64,000 bases of DNA, taken from assembly GCA_009801085.1 (NCBI GenBank), contig VNWV01000004.1, positions 2,790,001 through 2,854,000 of the forward strand. Direction: 5' to 3'. This DNA comes from Lasiodiplodia sp. COLG20. Lineage: Eukaryota; Ascomycota; Dothideomycetes; Botryosphaeriales; Botryosphaeriaceae. Below are positions 11,233 to 23,086 of the stretch, piece after piece. Under the pieces are notes generated by a model. That model saw only the letters and a program-made list of their open reading frames with translations. It had not been told where the DNA came from and ran no database searches. The position numbers were made by a program, and so were the translations under genes. The stretch's first letter is position 1, and the number at the start of each line of letters is the position of its first letter.

Positions 11233-13959
11233 ATGTCGAGTCAAGGCAAGATGGACGTAGCTGCCGAGCTACTCAAGGCCGTCCACGGCAATAACAAACG
11301 TCTTGTGAACTCACTGCTCCGCAGGACGGAGCCCGAGTTGCCTTCTCCCATGCCCGATGGCAGCGAGAAATCAGTCAAGACGCTTCTTACGAACAACAAG
11401 AAGCAGATCGATCTCGACAAGGCGGGTAATCCCGGTGTATACGACGCCATCAAGCTACCTAAGTTTAGATCGGCTAAGGACCGCGAGCTGGACGACGATC
11501 TCATCGCAATGGGCATTGCCCACAAAAAGAAGAAGGGGAACAAGACCTCCACCAAGACCAACCAAAAGAAGGGAACCGACAAGAAGGCAAAGAATGGTGG
11601 CAAGGCATCCACCAGCGCGGTGGCTGTCCAGGCCCAGTCCACCACGGCGGCAGCTCCCCAGGTCGAGGGCACGAGGAAGAGTGCCCGCCTGGCAGGTACG
11701 GCTCTTGCCGCACCGGGACACTTCACGGTAGATGACAACGACGATGAGCAAGACTTCGAGGTCAGCTCGCCGGCTGAGTGCCCTAACTCCCCAAACACCG
11801 AGGACGTTGAGATGCAAGACTCTACAGACATCGATGACGCCCCGACACCGAGTTTCGTCCTCTACCCGCCTGCACGCGGAAGTATCGTGCCATTAGCCAC
11901 CTACCCTGTTAGCAATATCAGGAACACGCCTATCCACGGCGCCCTCATCCTTCGCCCTCCGCAGAGCTCTGCCATCCACCCACCAACCGAGGAACAGCAG
12001 GCAGACGCTGAACAGCGCATCATCGAGACCGCGCTGGAGCGCCACTATCCTTGGCACATTGCCAAGAAGGCACGCAAGGCGCAGGATGTCGAATACGAGG
12101 ACATCCACACGCTCTTCGCCCACATGAGAATCGCGGTCCAGCGTACGGACAACTTCGAGGCGACAGTGCGCCAAAATGTAGCACTGCACAACGGACCTAC
12201 CGCCGGTTTCGTCTCGGAGATGGACGATGAGCACGAGGACATTGACACCGTGCTAACGAAGGCGTACTTCCATCGCATGGAGGAAGCCATGGCGCAGTTC
12301 CTCGAGGAAACCCCGCCGAAAGGGTCGAAGGAGGAGAAGGCCATGAGGGCCAAGAAGAATTGGGAGACGCGCAGCAGGAGGAAGGCCGAGGCAGACGCGC
12401 GCGAGAAGGAAGTGCTGGAGACGGAGCTGATCGAGATCGGCGGCAGGATGACCCGCGCGCAGAAGAGGATGCTCGAAGAGGTCCTCACTAATTCAACGCC
12501 TGCGCAGCAGGAACCACGGGCAGAGTCGCACCAGCAAGCTAAGCCTTCGGAGCCGCTCCGGTCTGTGGTCTGGAGCCGCTACCGGAATGCCCTGCCTTCT
12601 CCGGAAGAGGCACTTGCCAAGCCTGAGCGCGAGGCCTCTATCACTAACACCAACGATGAAGAGACGCTTGTCCCGAAAACACCTCCGGCACAGCTTACAT
12701 ACACACCATCGCTGGAGGGAATGGAGGCCATGTTGCCTCAGCGCCCCACCGTGTCGCCTCTTACGCCCGCCACTGCTTCGAGCCGTCGCCGTGCTCGGAG
12801 AATTTCAGATTCGTCAGCCTCAGACACTGTGTCTAGACCTGCTAGCAAGAGGACGAAGCTGCAAGTCAGGAAAGCGAAGTCGCCTACGCCGCTGGCCAGC
12901 CAACAAGAGACTGTTGCTCCGTCCCAGCAGATCATCGTCTTGGACGATGACGATGACGAGTCCGAGCTCTCCGACGACGTGTCGGATGTCACCATCAAGC
13001 CGTCTGGTGACAACTTCAGTTTCTATCCGGGCAGGCTCACCGCCCACACCAGCCACGCGCATCCGCAACATCGCACTGTCGTCGGTTCTTCAGCCACCAC
13101 GCAGCCAGCGACAAGCAGCCATGACGACGACGCCAAGTACTCCTCGCCGCCGTCGGGCTTCACCACCCCCACGCCGACCAACCCTGGCGGACACGCTCAG
13201 TCGGCCGGATCTTGCATGGACACGTCCCCGACCTCCACCATCGGCGGCGTCACCATCATCCCCGCGGATGCTGGCAGCAGTCAAGGCTCGGATTGGTTTG
13301 GCTACAGGAAGCAGTTCCAGGACGGTGAGGACTCCGACGGTGATTCTCGCATCTACAACGAGGACGACCCCACCGAGGAGGAAGATGAGGGAAACTGCGG
13401 CGGCGACGAAGAGGACTACGACAATGAGGAGGCGTACGCTCACTATGATGACGATACGCTGATGCTTAGTCCTGTCCAGACCTTTAGTGACCGCTACTAC
13501 CCCTCTGAGACAAGCATTGTCGAGGTGAGGGACGTCCAGCACACCGATGAGCAGACTGAGGAAGAGACTACGCCGAGGCAACCGAAGCGCAACAAGGGCA
13601 AGGAACGCATGAGAGACGACGTCCTGGTCGCTGAGGACGACAGTGGCAACGAGGTTCACCTCACTCCAGGGAACTTCGCGAGCTTCGAGAGGGAGCGCGC
13701 CCGCATGGGAGCAGCCGACACTCGTGAAATCCACAACGTGTGGTCCTTTGGCGAAGAGATGGGAGTCGCAGACCTAATGAACGACGGCATCGAAGACGAA
13801 GAGCTGTTGACCGGCTTGTACAACCAACAGTGGGCTGGAAGGCGCATTGGGCTGGAGACGGTTGATGGAAACGTCTGGGTCACGTTGAAGCCCAGGAAGG
13901 TCCACGAGGTCCGCCAAATGATGGTGCAGCTGGAGGTTGACATGGACGCGTGCTCGTAG
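11233..13959 (+). CDS. A5: large disordered array protein with C-terminal FN/W-GR half-module
   Basis: Single exon, 908 residues from the ATG at 11233 (ATCATGTCGAG, the same MSS start as A6). The N-terminus has NNKKQIDLDK followed by GNPGVY at 65-70, matching GNPGVF at about 76 in A10. Then come a Lys-rich region, TRKSARLAG (also in A10 as TRKSARLAK), a helical charged segment around residues 350-440 (KNWETRSRRKAEADAREKEV), and a Pro/Ser linker. IIVLDDDDDES at 567-577 has the form of a SUMO-interacting motif. The C-terminus ends in VWSFGEE...LYNQQWAGRR (about 863-871), matching only the second half of module 3. Modules 1 and 2 are missing. Function unknown; a nuclear scaffold-like role is a guess. 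Confidence 0.75.
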   Translation: MSSQGKMDVAAELLKAVHGNNKRLVNSLLRRTEPELPSPMPDGSEKSVKTLLTNNKKQIDLDKAGNPGVYDAIKLPKFRSAKDRELDDDLIAMGIAHKKKKGNKTSTKTNQKKGTDKKAKNGGKASTSAVAVQAQSTTAAAPQVEGTRKSARLAGTALAAPGHFTVDDNDDEQDFEVSSPAECPNSPNTEDVEMQDSTDIDDAPTPSFVLYPPARGSIVPLATYPVSNIRNTPIHGALILRPPQSSAIHPPTEEQQADAEQRIIETALERHYPWHIAKKARKAQDVEYEDIHTLFAHMRIAVQRTDNFEATVRQNVALHNGPTAGFVSEMDDEHEDIDTVLTKAYFHRMEEAMAQFLEETPPKGSKEEKAMRAKKNWETRSRRKAEADAREKEVLETELIEIGGRMTRAQKRMLEEVLTNSTPAQQEPRAESHQQAKPSEPLRSVVWSRYRNALPSPEEALAKPEREASITNTNDEETLVPKTPPAQLTYTPSLEGMEAMLPQRPTVSPLTPATASSRRRARRISDSSASDTVSRPASKRTKLQVRKAKSPTPLASQQETVAPSQQIIVLDDDDDESELSDDVSDVTIKPSGDNFSFYPGRLTAHTSHAHPQHRTVVGSSATTQPATSSHDDDAKYSSPPSGFTTPTPTNPGGHAQSAGSCMDTSPTSTIGGVTIIPADAGSSQGSDWFGYRKQFQDGEDSDGDSRIYNEDDPTEEEDEGNCGGDEEDYDNEEAYAHYDDDTLMLSPVQTFSDRYYPSETSIVEVRDVQHTDEQTEEETTPRQPKRNKGKERMRDDVLVAEDDSGNEVHLTPGNFASFERERARMGAADTREIHNVWSFGEEMGVADLMNDGIEDEELLTGLYNQQWAGRRIGLETVDGNVWVTLKPRKVHEVRQMMVQLEVDMDACS

Positions 13960-14908
13960 AGCGCGGAATACTAGAGCGAGCGAAGAGGGAGAATTGAGTG
14001 ATGACTGGTGGCTTTGGGCATTTTCGCAGAGTTTGGCTTTCTTTTTTTCTTTCTGCCGATAGCGATACTTGGAGTTTTGAGACAAGAGTTGTCACGTTTC
14101 TTAGTATGCTGAAGATACTCGAAATGTTATTTTTGGGCTTTGTTCATTGTAAAAATCTGGTGCTTATGAGTACCGAGGACGAGAGAAATGGAGAAATATT
14201 TTGAAATTAAAATTTCAATAAGCTTACATATATGATGAGAACGAAATCAGTGTTGACACTTCAATCCCTCTCACTTCAATTCGAAGTGTATATACGATGG
14301 CCGAGGCTCATTGCTATGTACACATTGGAACATAATGTTGCCGCGCGGGTTGCACACTTATGAAAGGGGAAAGTACAATGATTATACCTCACCGACTAAG
14401 TGAAGAAAATGTGAAAAGGAACGTGGCCATGGGCGCTGAGGGCAGAGGTAGCAACAGAAAGCAGGACGATTCAAGAGCGATTTAAAGTCACTTTTCTGCA
14501 CAACCTCAAAGAGCGACACAAAGACTTGAGACTCAAGAGCGCCTGGGTGTTCATTCCGTTGTTCCCAACAGCAAGCCTGATTCGACAATGGAAACCATCC
14601 GCTGGCAATGGAAGATACGCGATGGTGGGAGTTCAACCGCCTGCGCATGCAGGGTCGTCCGCTGACCTGCAGCTTTGGCAGGCGCGCGTAAGTTTGTTGG
14701 CCCAAGCTTCGTTCGGCGTGCCTTCCCCAAACACTGACTGGTTTCTTTTCTTTTCTCAGCGTCCATAGCCAGCCTAAAATTTGCATCCACTCTCATCGAC
14801 CTTTTGCATCCTGCGCTCTTGTACTATAGAATCAAGACTTCGGTATTAGCGTTGCATGCCGTCGCCGCTCAACCACGACATCGTTGCGCCCTGGTAATCG
14901 TTGTCACC
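13960..14908. other. Intergenic A5-A6
   Basis: A5 3' flank (T-rich near 14040, AATAAG-like element near 14217) and the A6 upstream region. No gene or repeat is supported. Confidence 0.45.
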
Positions 14909-16973
14909 ATGTCGAGTTTGTGGACCAGCTCGTCCTCAGTCATCGCACCGGCCTTCCAGAGCGGTAAGACACTGCCGACCCCCACCATATGCCTTGTAAT
15001 TTACGAATACTGCAGTCCTCTTTGAGGAGCTACTCCCTAGTCAAGCAGGTGACTCTGACTTCCTCACCCAAGGCACCAAGATCAAAGTGATCATGGAGGA
15101 GCTTGAGAAGAAATACGCTCGTATTCATCATGACCTCAAGGGCGGCTGTTATGATATCACAAGCTGGGATTCGATTCGTAATCTTCCCGTCGTCTACGAC
15201 GGCTGCGAGCAAGTCGATACTCTTACGAGTCTCATGGTTCACCACGCTGTCCAGACGCTCGATCTCGAGCTTTCCTTCTTTGTTCCCGGCAGCAGTGGCA
15301 AGATTCGTCCTTGCAGCAATTCCTGTGGTTTCATGTTTGTCGGACTTCACAAGCACACGTACATTCGCGGCGCTTTGGGTAATATTGTGCCCATGCCAAA
15401 CGAACCGCCAAATGCAGAGGAGGACACGGCCCTCAAGGTGGTGGCGTCATACTGTCAGCGCGTTGGTTTTCTACCCACAGACCCCACTCTGGAGCACGTG
15501 GAGGCTCTGCAGACGGAAGCTCTGAAGCATCTTCGCAAGTCGGAGGCTGAGCTCTTCACAGGCCAGCTGATCATGGAGCGAGTTATGAGGGCGGACATGA
15601 GGCGCGACAATAACCGCGGTGAGAGTCCCTCATCTGAGACAACAGCGGGCCCTCCGTCTTCTTTTAACCGAGACCATGCCAGCGGAGCCAGCGCCACCCC
15701 AGCCGCCCAACAGAGCCAGCCCATCACCATGTCCAGCAATTTCCAGGGCCAAGCTCCCGTCACGAACCGCAACGATATGAACAATGCTGCCACCATGAAG
15801 GACCAGGCGGCTCACAACATGAAGAACGGCATCAACATCCTGAGGTGGAGAGCCAGCCTGAAATGGATGCCAGTCCAGACGCCAGACAGCATGTCCAGAT
15901 CCACGACGGCCGAGTCCAATGCCGATATCATTGCTGATTCGGACTCTGCCTCTGAGGATGTCACTGCGCCCGTCGAGCCGGTCTCTAAGCGCGCTCGCGT
16001 CGTAACTCCCAACCCGGATTCTCTCAACGACGAAGTCCCTGATGGACGCGCTCAGCACCGCACTCCGACTCCCGTCTCCAGCTCCTCGTCGTCTGACAGT
16101 GAAGCCTCCTCCTCCGACGAACAAAGCTCTCGCTCCCGCTACACCCTCAAGTCACGCACTTATCGATCGCCATACACGACACGCCGCAACTACATATCCG
16201 CACGGCCCCAAGCCTCGTCGTCCCCCGCCACGCCCGGCAGCATCAGCAGCAACATGCCGACGATGACATCCACCGGCGAAGTCCTCCGCGACGACAAGCG
16301 CGGCCTGATCACCGGCGCGCGCGGCTTCCGCACCATCCAACCTCTCCCGCGCTTCGTCGCCAACGGCAAGGACCAGTCAGCCAAGCTGGTGCTGCACTAC
16401 TGGCAGGACGACAAAGACGGCGTCCCGCGCTTCCACACGCAGCGCTACCGGCCGCGCGGCGCGCTGAAAGACGGCATCGACTGGGCCGACGAGGCGCACA
16501 TGGCGACGCTCAACCGCTGGGCCATGCAGCAGGTGCTGCGCAAGGGCGCGGCGCGCGCCCGCCCCAGCATGCGCGAGCGCGAGTGGGCGCCCGAGGAGAC
16601 GGCCTTCCTGCGCGAGCTGGCCGACAAGCACAAGGACGACGCCAAGGTCGTCCGCAAGGACCTGTTCGACCAGTTCAACGAGAGGTTCGCCGACAAGGAC
16701 GTCGAGGTCACGGGCAGGGATGGCGTCAAGAAGGTTATGAAGAGGTTCAGGCGTACGAACGAGGCGCTGACGTCCCATGCGGAGAGGACGGGCGCGTTCG
16801 CGGCGCTGAAGGGCAAGTGGGGTAGGCGTGGTGGTGCTATCGCTGCGAGGGAGGAGCCTGCTTTGGCGGAGGAGTCTGGTCTTGTCAGTGCGGCTGAGGG
16901 CGCTGGAGATGTCGTTGGCCCGGCTTCCGATGGCGATGTCCTTGTGGAGGAAGACACTGATGGCGAGATGTAG
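14909..16973 (+). CDS. A6: array family protein with modules 1-3
   Basis: Exons 14909..14963 and 15016..16973 (52-nt intron, GTAAGA...CTGCAG, phase 1), 670 residues. The first exon codes only 18 residues plus one base, as in A4 and A7. The N-terminal region (LEKKYARIHHDLKG, then VDTLTSLMVHHAVQTLDL, about residues 45-100) aligns with the A7 N-terminus. A Ser-rich linker with SKRARV follows. Module 1 begins LITGARGF at 449-456, module 2 has IDW at 506-508 and LNRW at 517-520, and module 3 has W542 (REWAPEETAFLRE) and FNERF at 572-576. This is one of the best-preserved members and a good seed for a family profile. Function is unknown; a homeodomain-like DNA-binding role is inferred. Confidence 0.87.
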
Positions 16974-17998
16974 GCGAATCACCAGAGCATGGGGAGGGAC
17001 TTCGGACTATCTGGAGCCTGCGGTTCCTCAGGTCTGGAAACGGTCTGGCAAGCCTTCATACGACAAAGGCCTGTTTTTTTTTTTCCTTAATTTCCTATTT
17101 AGACTTTCCACTAGACGAGACTACTGGCAGCTCTGTGCTTTATCAGCAGATACTGACCACGAGGGCTTTGCTATAGACCTTCTGTAGTCTTCTTTGTTTG
17201 CTTCGGTAGTCATATTCCAAAGAACCACGAGACAATGTCATGGACGATTTGCCCCAAGAATGCGCACATGTCGGGGGACAAAGCCTTGTAGTGTGTCGGT
17301 GTTTGCCACATCCGAGCAGTCAAGAGTGCCAGCTTCCAAGAGCTTCCATATAAGTATGCGTGATGAACGGCTAACCCATGATTCTGTGAAGATGTGTCGC
17401 TTTTGGGTGTCCAAGACAGGGCAGTGTGTTATCGCCGGCGGCCCATTCCGCGTGGCCCTCTCGCGAGTGATGTGTCTGTACTTCATGCGGCTTGTTAGAG
17501 GTCTGCTATATCTTATAGCGTCTTACAGCTATTACGAGACTATCAAGACCATTTATATGTGATCATTGACATGGCCGTTGCGGTCATACGACGGGCGGAA
17601 GGGAGCTCTTGCCCTTGAGCCCAGAGAGCCGTCCAGATATTGTTGGGGCAGACTCCCTGTTGCAGACCTGTTTCGGAAGTAGAGTGAATGTACGTTGAGC
17701 CGCGTCCCTTCCGGAGTGGGCGTGTTTTGGGTGGCGCGTCGGCGGCTGCGGGACCGCGTGGGTAAACACCAGGCGGGCCCACCCGCGCTCAGCGGCCGCA
17801 GCAACGTGCACCTGCCTCGTTAAGTACCCTCTCTTCTTCGCTTCTTCTTTCCTCCTCCTCCCTCTCCAGCCATCTTCCCGTCTTCCTCCCTCACGCTCTC
17901 TACGCCAATACCTCGGCCTGCGACACTTCTGCTTCCCCGCCTACCACCCAAACACACAGCACTTTCAGACCCCCCAGTACACAACTCACGTCTGAAAG
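16974..17998. other. Intergenic A6-A7
   Basis: It contains a T-run near 17070-17085 in the A6 3' flank. An ORF at 17194-17562 lacks any family feature. GC-rich sequence follows at 17700-17815, then a long pyrimidine tract just before A7. No gene is supported. Confidence 0.45.
17823..17905 (+). promoter_or_regulatory. Pyrimidine-rich leader tract of A7
   Basis: About 80 bases that are almost entirely C and T (repeated CTTCTT and CCTCCT blocks), ending roughly 95 bases before the A7 start codon. CT-rich tracts next to the transcription start are common in filamentous fungi. Its role here is inferred. Confidence 0.4.
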
Positions 17999-19957
17999 AT
18001 GCCCGCTCGCTACCAACTCCGCAATGGTGGCCGTGGCACCGCTGCCGCGCACAACACAGGTAAGCTTGCTTCCACACCACAAGTGTACTTCAGTGCTAAC
18101 CCGCCTTGCAGCACGACTTCGGCGTGCCGCTCGTGTCTTATCTCAACGTAAGATGACGGAAACGGCTCTCCTCAAAAGGATTGAGGCCCGCTACGCCGAA
18201 ATCAAGGCCTGCGTCGCTGGGAACTCCATCGAGGTAAGCGCCTCACGCGTTCTCTGACACCGCCGAACCTGACTGATCCGCTGTAGGACTTCCAGACCCA
18301 TGGCGAGCTGGACATGTTCATGGTCCAGCATGCAATCCACTTCCGCGAGAACCCACTCGAAAAGTTCCTCTACGACAAGAGCCGCGAAATCCGCTTTCGT
18401 GACCCGCTTGCGAGGCGTTCCTTCGTTTCGCAGACCGAAGATGGGGACCTCTATGTTCCAGGCATCCCATCGGATTCCAAACTTCCACTGTTCGGTCAAC
18501 CCGCCCCCCAGATGTACCCTCGCACTCGCGTAGACGGTCGCATTATCCAGAAGTCCGCCAGCGGAGGCGTCCATGCCAACAACAGTCCGACAGCCAGCGC
18601 CAATGCTACTGCTGTCATGCACCACCCTCCCATCTCCACTACCGCCACCACCACCACAACCGCCACCGCTCATCACCCTCAGGTCGGCGCTAACAGCACT
18701 GCCAATGCCTCGTCCCCTAGTGGCACATCGTCGGAGAACACTCCACATGCCGTCGGCCAGCAGACTGAGTCGTCGGACAACGAGTCTTCAAGCGACAGCG
18801 ACAGCAGTTCGTCGGTGAGCAGCAATCGGCCCTCAGGCATCATTCTTAGGCTCACCGGTCTCCAGTCTGCCCATCCCAGAATCCAGGTACTGAAGAGGAA
18901 GGCTCCTGAGGAGGAGGATGTCAGCGACACTCCTGTTGCTAAGCGGAGTCGTACTGTTGCTTCGAACTCTCCTGAGCAACCAGTCTCCACCAACCAACCA
19001 CAACAGACACCTGAGCAGGAGAGTAGCGAGGGTGCTACAAGTTCGGCATCAAGCATATCTTCAGAGGGTAGCGGCTCCGATGATGAAGGACGCAAGCCGC
19101 AGAAGAGCGGTAACAGCCCTGCTGGTAGCAAGTCTGCTGGTGGTGTTGTTGCTTCTGGAAACACCAGGCCTTTGAGGAAGCGTAAGGCTGTCACTTACGC
19201 CGAGGATGACGATTCAGACTCGTCACCGGCGAGGCGTCCCCGAGCAGCTGCCCTGAAGCCCGCTGCCAACCCCGCCGGCGCCGACTCCCACAGCACGCTT
19301 GGCCCGTCCACGGCTCCCATCATGTCCACCACCACTGTCAGCACGTCCATCACCACGAACCCCACTGCGGGCCCGTCCGCCAACTCGGCGGCCACAGCAA
19401 GTGCAGCTCCTCCTGCCACCCAATACCGCACCCGAGACGATCCAGTCGTCGGTGCCAACGGCTTCCAGCTGATTGGCAAGCAGCACTTCTTCCAGGTTGG
19501 CTACGACCAAACCGAGCACCTGACCCAACGCTACACCGTCGTGGAGAACGGTGTCAGGAGCGCGGTGCGGACCCACACCTGGGAAGGCAACCGGGGAAAG
19601 ACTGCCTCGGACATCGACTGGAACGACAAGAAAACCATCTCTCGTCTTAACCAGTGGCTCGCCCAATGGATGCGCAGGTCCTGCGGTGTCGGCACGATGA
19701 GGCCGAACGTGAACATGCTGAGGTGGACGGAGGAGGAGTACGACTGGCTGCGCCAGTACGTCGCTGACCACCCTGAGAGGCCTCCCAGGAAGCAGGTCAC
19801 AACCGACTTCAACAACCACTTCCGCGGCAAGGTCTTTACGTACACGGACAATGCTGGCGAGCAGGTGACGATGCCGGCGCGTGAGGATAGGCTGACCGAG
19901 GCCGTCTTCACGGCGATGGACCGCAAGAAGATTGGCTGGAGGCATTTGGAGAAGTAG
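17999..19957 (+). CDS. A7: array family protein with modules 1-3
   Basis: Exons 17999..18059, 18112..18233 and 18287..19957 (introns 52 and 53 nt with GTAAGC donors; CTAAC and CTGAC branch sites), 617 residues. The short first exon ends in phase 1, as in A4 and A6. The N-terminal module IEARYAEIKACVAG...ELDMFMVQHAIHF aligns with A6. A Ser/Thr/Asn-rich linker carries AKRSR and LRKRKAVTYA basic clusters. Module 1 starts VVGANGFQLI at 448, module 2 has IDW at 504-506 and LNQW at 515-518, and module 3 runs from W541 (RWTEEEYDWLRQY) to DFNNHFRGK at 568-576. A last helix-like stretch (RLTEAVFTAMDRKK) completes a Myb/SANT-like three-helix pattern. Function unknown; DNA or chromatin binding is inferred. 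Confidence 0.88.
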
Positions 19958-20745
19958 ATGGAGTGGCAGGAGACACAGCGGGAGGAAGTCGAGGCAGCGG
20001 ATCAAAGCGCGGGAAAGAAAAAGACAATGGTTGGATTGTGTTTGCTTCAAACTCTTCTGTACTTATATCAAGCGTAATGCGTATGCCTTCCTCTAGTAGT
20101 GTCATTTGTATATCTTCTACATCAAATCTCGTTGAAGTGCCCCCCAAAGTCAAAACAAGCGCACCCGTCCCGAGCGGTGGACTGAGAAGCGAGCCTCCCA
20201 AAAGCGAAATCAGGATGCTGGGTGTTCAGGATCTGGAGCGCGTTGGACAAAGCAGCTCCAAGATGTAATTCTCTTTGTTCATGGCATGGGCATTGTTCGA
20301 CCTTCTCTTTGGAAGCGCTCTTTCCTGACACTGATATTCTGATTGCTATGCTTCTTTCAGAGAGAATGCCAAGATGCTACATGGAGACCAGCCATGGACG
20401 GTTGCTGGGGGAATGGATCGGGGGTCAAGAACGCCTTGGGTGTTTGCATTCGAACACTGACGTCTTGCATGAGGCGCTTCGCGCGCGTCGCTCGAGAAGA
20501 GCGAGTGGCTGCTTTGTCAACGAAAGGCGGTGCCCTCGCACGTGATCAGGCTATCAGCTCTTTGCCCGAAAGACGCTGGAATCTTGCGACAGGAAGCATC
20601 AGTCCCTACTCGCCTCGGACAAATGGTAACGGCGTGCCGCGCGCGCGTTGCCTCCCGCCTGCACGGCCATTTTCTGCTACGCACCAACGCCGCGCGCAAT
20701 CCGGCTGCTGCACCTTCGCTTCAACTCAACACACGACAGTTGCGC
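19958..20745. other. Intergenic A7-A8
   Basis: A7 3' flank and A8 promoter. ORFs crossing this region have no recognisable protein features. Nothing else is seen. Confidence 0.45.
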
Positions 20746-22140
20746 ATGTCCGCCATTTGCAAATCAGATATGGACACCAACGCCCAATTCGGCGGTGGAG
20801 ATGGTACTCCGCTTCCGAAGAAACGCAAAGGCAACACCAGCATGCCATCTTCGGGCAATAAGCAAGCTGGACAACGCAGCACCGCGCAGGTAATGTCACA
20901 CGCCACCGCCAACTTACCGGCTCTGGCTCACTAATAGACAATTGGATAGAACCTCAATCGTGTCGCTCCAATGTACCCCATGCACTTTTTCAACCAAACG
21001 GGATATCCAAGCTCAGCCATGCCGGCGTCTATGCCACAGTTCCCGAACTTTGGACAGTCAAGCGCCGCAAACTTCTCAAGCACTCCAAGCATGGTGGCAC
21101 CCACCGGCTTCAACTTCAACCGCTACAATCCGCCGATTCCCGTCAACGGGGCTTCCGTCAACATGCCGCGCGCTGCCCGTCCGAATCGCAGAGGCGCTGC
21201 CAACACTTCTCAGAAGCAGAACCACACCACGTCCGTGGATCCACAGCTCATCGCAGCTGCCTCTAAAGCGCTTGGAGACGTCACAGTTCAGATGAACAAC
21301 TTGGGCAATGCCCTCATCGGCCTCAACGCGTCCATGATCAACACCGTGGACTACCTCAACAAGCTCAGCGCGGCAGCTGGTGGCACTCCCGCTCCCGCTC
21401 CCAACCTGGCACCCGCTCCGATTCCCGGTGACTCTCACCGTACTGCTTCAGCCGGCCCTCGTCCTCTCGCCCCCGCTCCGCCGCGCCCTCCCGCTCCCGC
21501 GACGAATGGCCCTCTCGCTCCCACCGCGCCGATGGCCCGCACCGCCTCCACCCTCCCGCAGAAGCCAAACCCAAAGAAGCGCCCTCACCCGGACTCCGCC
21601 GCCGCCGCCACCGCCAACCCCAACCCCATCGCCTCAGTCGGCACCTTCACGACCCTCTCCTCCTCCTCGCACCCGCACAAAGCGCTCAAGCGCAGCGTGC
21701 AAGCCTTCGCCGGCTCGTCTCCCCTCTGGCTGCCCGAGGAGAAGCAGTGGCTGCGCGACCAGGCGCGGCGCTACAAGGGCGTCGTGCCGCGGCCGTCCAA
21801 CAAGCAGCTGGCCAAGGAGTTCAACGACCACTGGGTCGGCCGCTCCGTCCTCATCAAGTGCACGACGCAGGACGGCGAGACGCACGAGCTCGCGTCGCTG
21901 CCGCGCGAGGCCAGGTCCGAGCGCGCGGTCGAGACGGCGGCGCGGCGGTACAGGTTGTGGGATGATATTATGGTTAGCAATTTGGGACATGGGAAGAGGA
22001 AGAAGGGGGAGGAGCAGAAGAAGCGTGCTGTGGAGAGTGCGGAGAAGCAGGGTGGTGGCGCGGAGGAGGGCGCGGCGGGAGATGTTGTGGCGGGCGGTGA
22101 GAAGGTCAAGGATAAGGCTGATGGTGGAAAGAAGGACTAA
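20746..22140 (+). CDS. A8: array family protein with module 3 only
   Basis: Exons 20746..20889 and 20950..22140 (60-nt intron, GTAATG, CTAAT, ending GGATAG, phase 0), 444 residues. An ATG eight codons later (20770) is an alternative start. PKKRKG near the N-terminus resembles a nuclear localisation signal. An Asn/Phe/Pro region, a predicted amphipathic stretch (SKALGDVTVQMNNLGNALIG, about 150-170) and an Ala/Pro-rich linker follow. Module 3 is clear: W308 in LWLPEEKQWLRDQ, LAKEFNDHWVGR at 335-346, then RSERAVETAARRYRL. Modules 1 and 2 are absent. The C-terminus is Lys/Glu/Gly-rich. This member shows module 3 can stand alone, which supports treating it as a separate fold. Confidence 0.83.
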
Positions 22141-23086
22141 ATGTAGCGGCGAGATGGATCTGCGGGCATTGGTATGTGGAGCGAAGTAAGGTTGGATGAC
22201 CTTTGGTGTTTTACTGAGATCTGGGAGGCTCGGGACACTGATGAGGGGGAGGGCCAGGCTTGTATTGGCTCTCATCTGCTGTGCTTTGTGCAGCTGCACC
22301 ATCCTTGTTTGCTTCAGTTATTGGCCGTTGTGCCGTTCTATATCGAATTCAAGAATCTCGGTTATCTATTTCTCGTCGTGACCTGCGTAGTCAGGCTGGT
22401 CAATCTTGCCCAAATACTTTCCCTACCGTGACATGTGCACATGAGCAGAGCTTCCCAGAGAGATATCATGGTACTGCTCGATTCTTTAACCTTAACAGGA
22501 TTATGGAGAATATAGATATGACTTAGGTGTGTATTATTTGGTCTAATCATGCCTCGCCGTGGACTTTTATACTTTATATAAAACTTTACCTTACTTCTCT
22601 TGCAGATCAGTTTAGAGGCCGCTGGGGCCTTCCCATTGTACATGAAGATTCGGATCTCGTGATAATAGCCGTAGTGGCTACCAGTATAGTTCATGAAGAA
22701 AGTAAAGCAGAATCGTACCTCTGAGGGTGCAGCGATCTGGTCATACGTCCCGAGTGATGCCAGAGAAGTCGCCCGGCAAGTTCCACCTCTAACGGGAGCG
22801 GCAATTACTCACCACTCTGGTTACAGTAATGAGAAGGACTGCCACCTGATTGGCTTGCTTAGCGGTCCGGGTCGGGGTGATATCGGGCGGGCGTAGCTCG
22901 TCGCTATGAAGTGTTATGGGCGCACCCGCCTTGCCTCTTCCCTTCTCCTCCACTCCACTTCCCCTCCAAATCCTTCCACCTGCGCATTGTTCGCTCTAAA
23001 CCACCTCGAAGCAACTAGAGTCTGCTAGCTCCTCCTGGAACCCTCCATCATTGACCCACTAATCTATTACTCGCCAATCTCCGAAG
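22141..23086. other. Intergenic A8-A9 with one GATCTGGGAGGC copy
   Basis: It carries a single GAGATCTGGGAGGCTC at 22216-22231, 76 bases past the A8 stop, identical to the repeat core found after A9. The region near 22930-22990 is pyrimidine-rich and precedes A9. No gene is supported. Confidence 0.5.
22930..22985 (+). promoter_or_regulatory. Pyrimidine-rich leader tract of A9
   Basis: C/T-rich stretch (CCTCTTCCCTTCTCCTCC) about 100-160 bases before the A9 start, similar in character and position to the A7 tract. A regulatory role is inferred. Confidence 0.35.

Noticed and set aside
17194..17562. 122-residue ORF between A6 and A7
   Set aside because: No family motif, leader or splice signals, and sequence character like the surrounding non-coding DNA.
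19223..20050. 275-residue minus-strand ORF
   Set aside because: Antisense to A7 module 1-3 coding sequence; Leu/Arg/Val-rich composition typical of a shadow frame.
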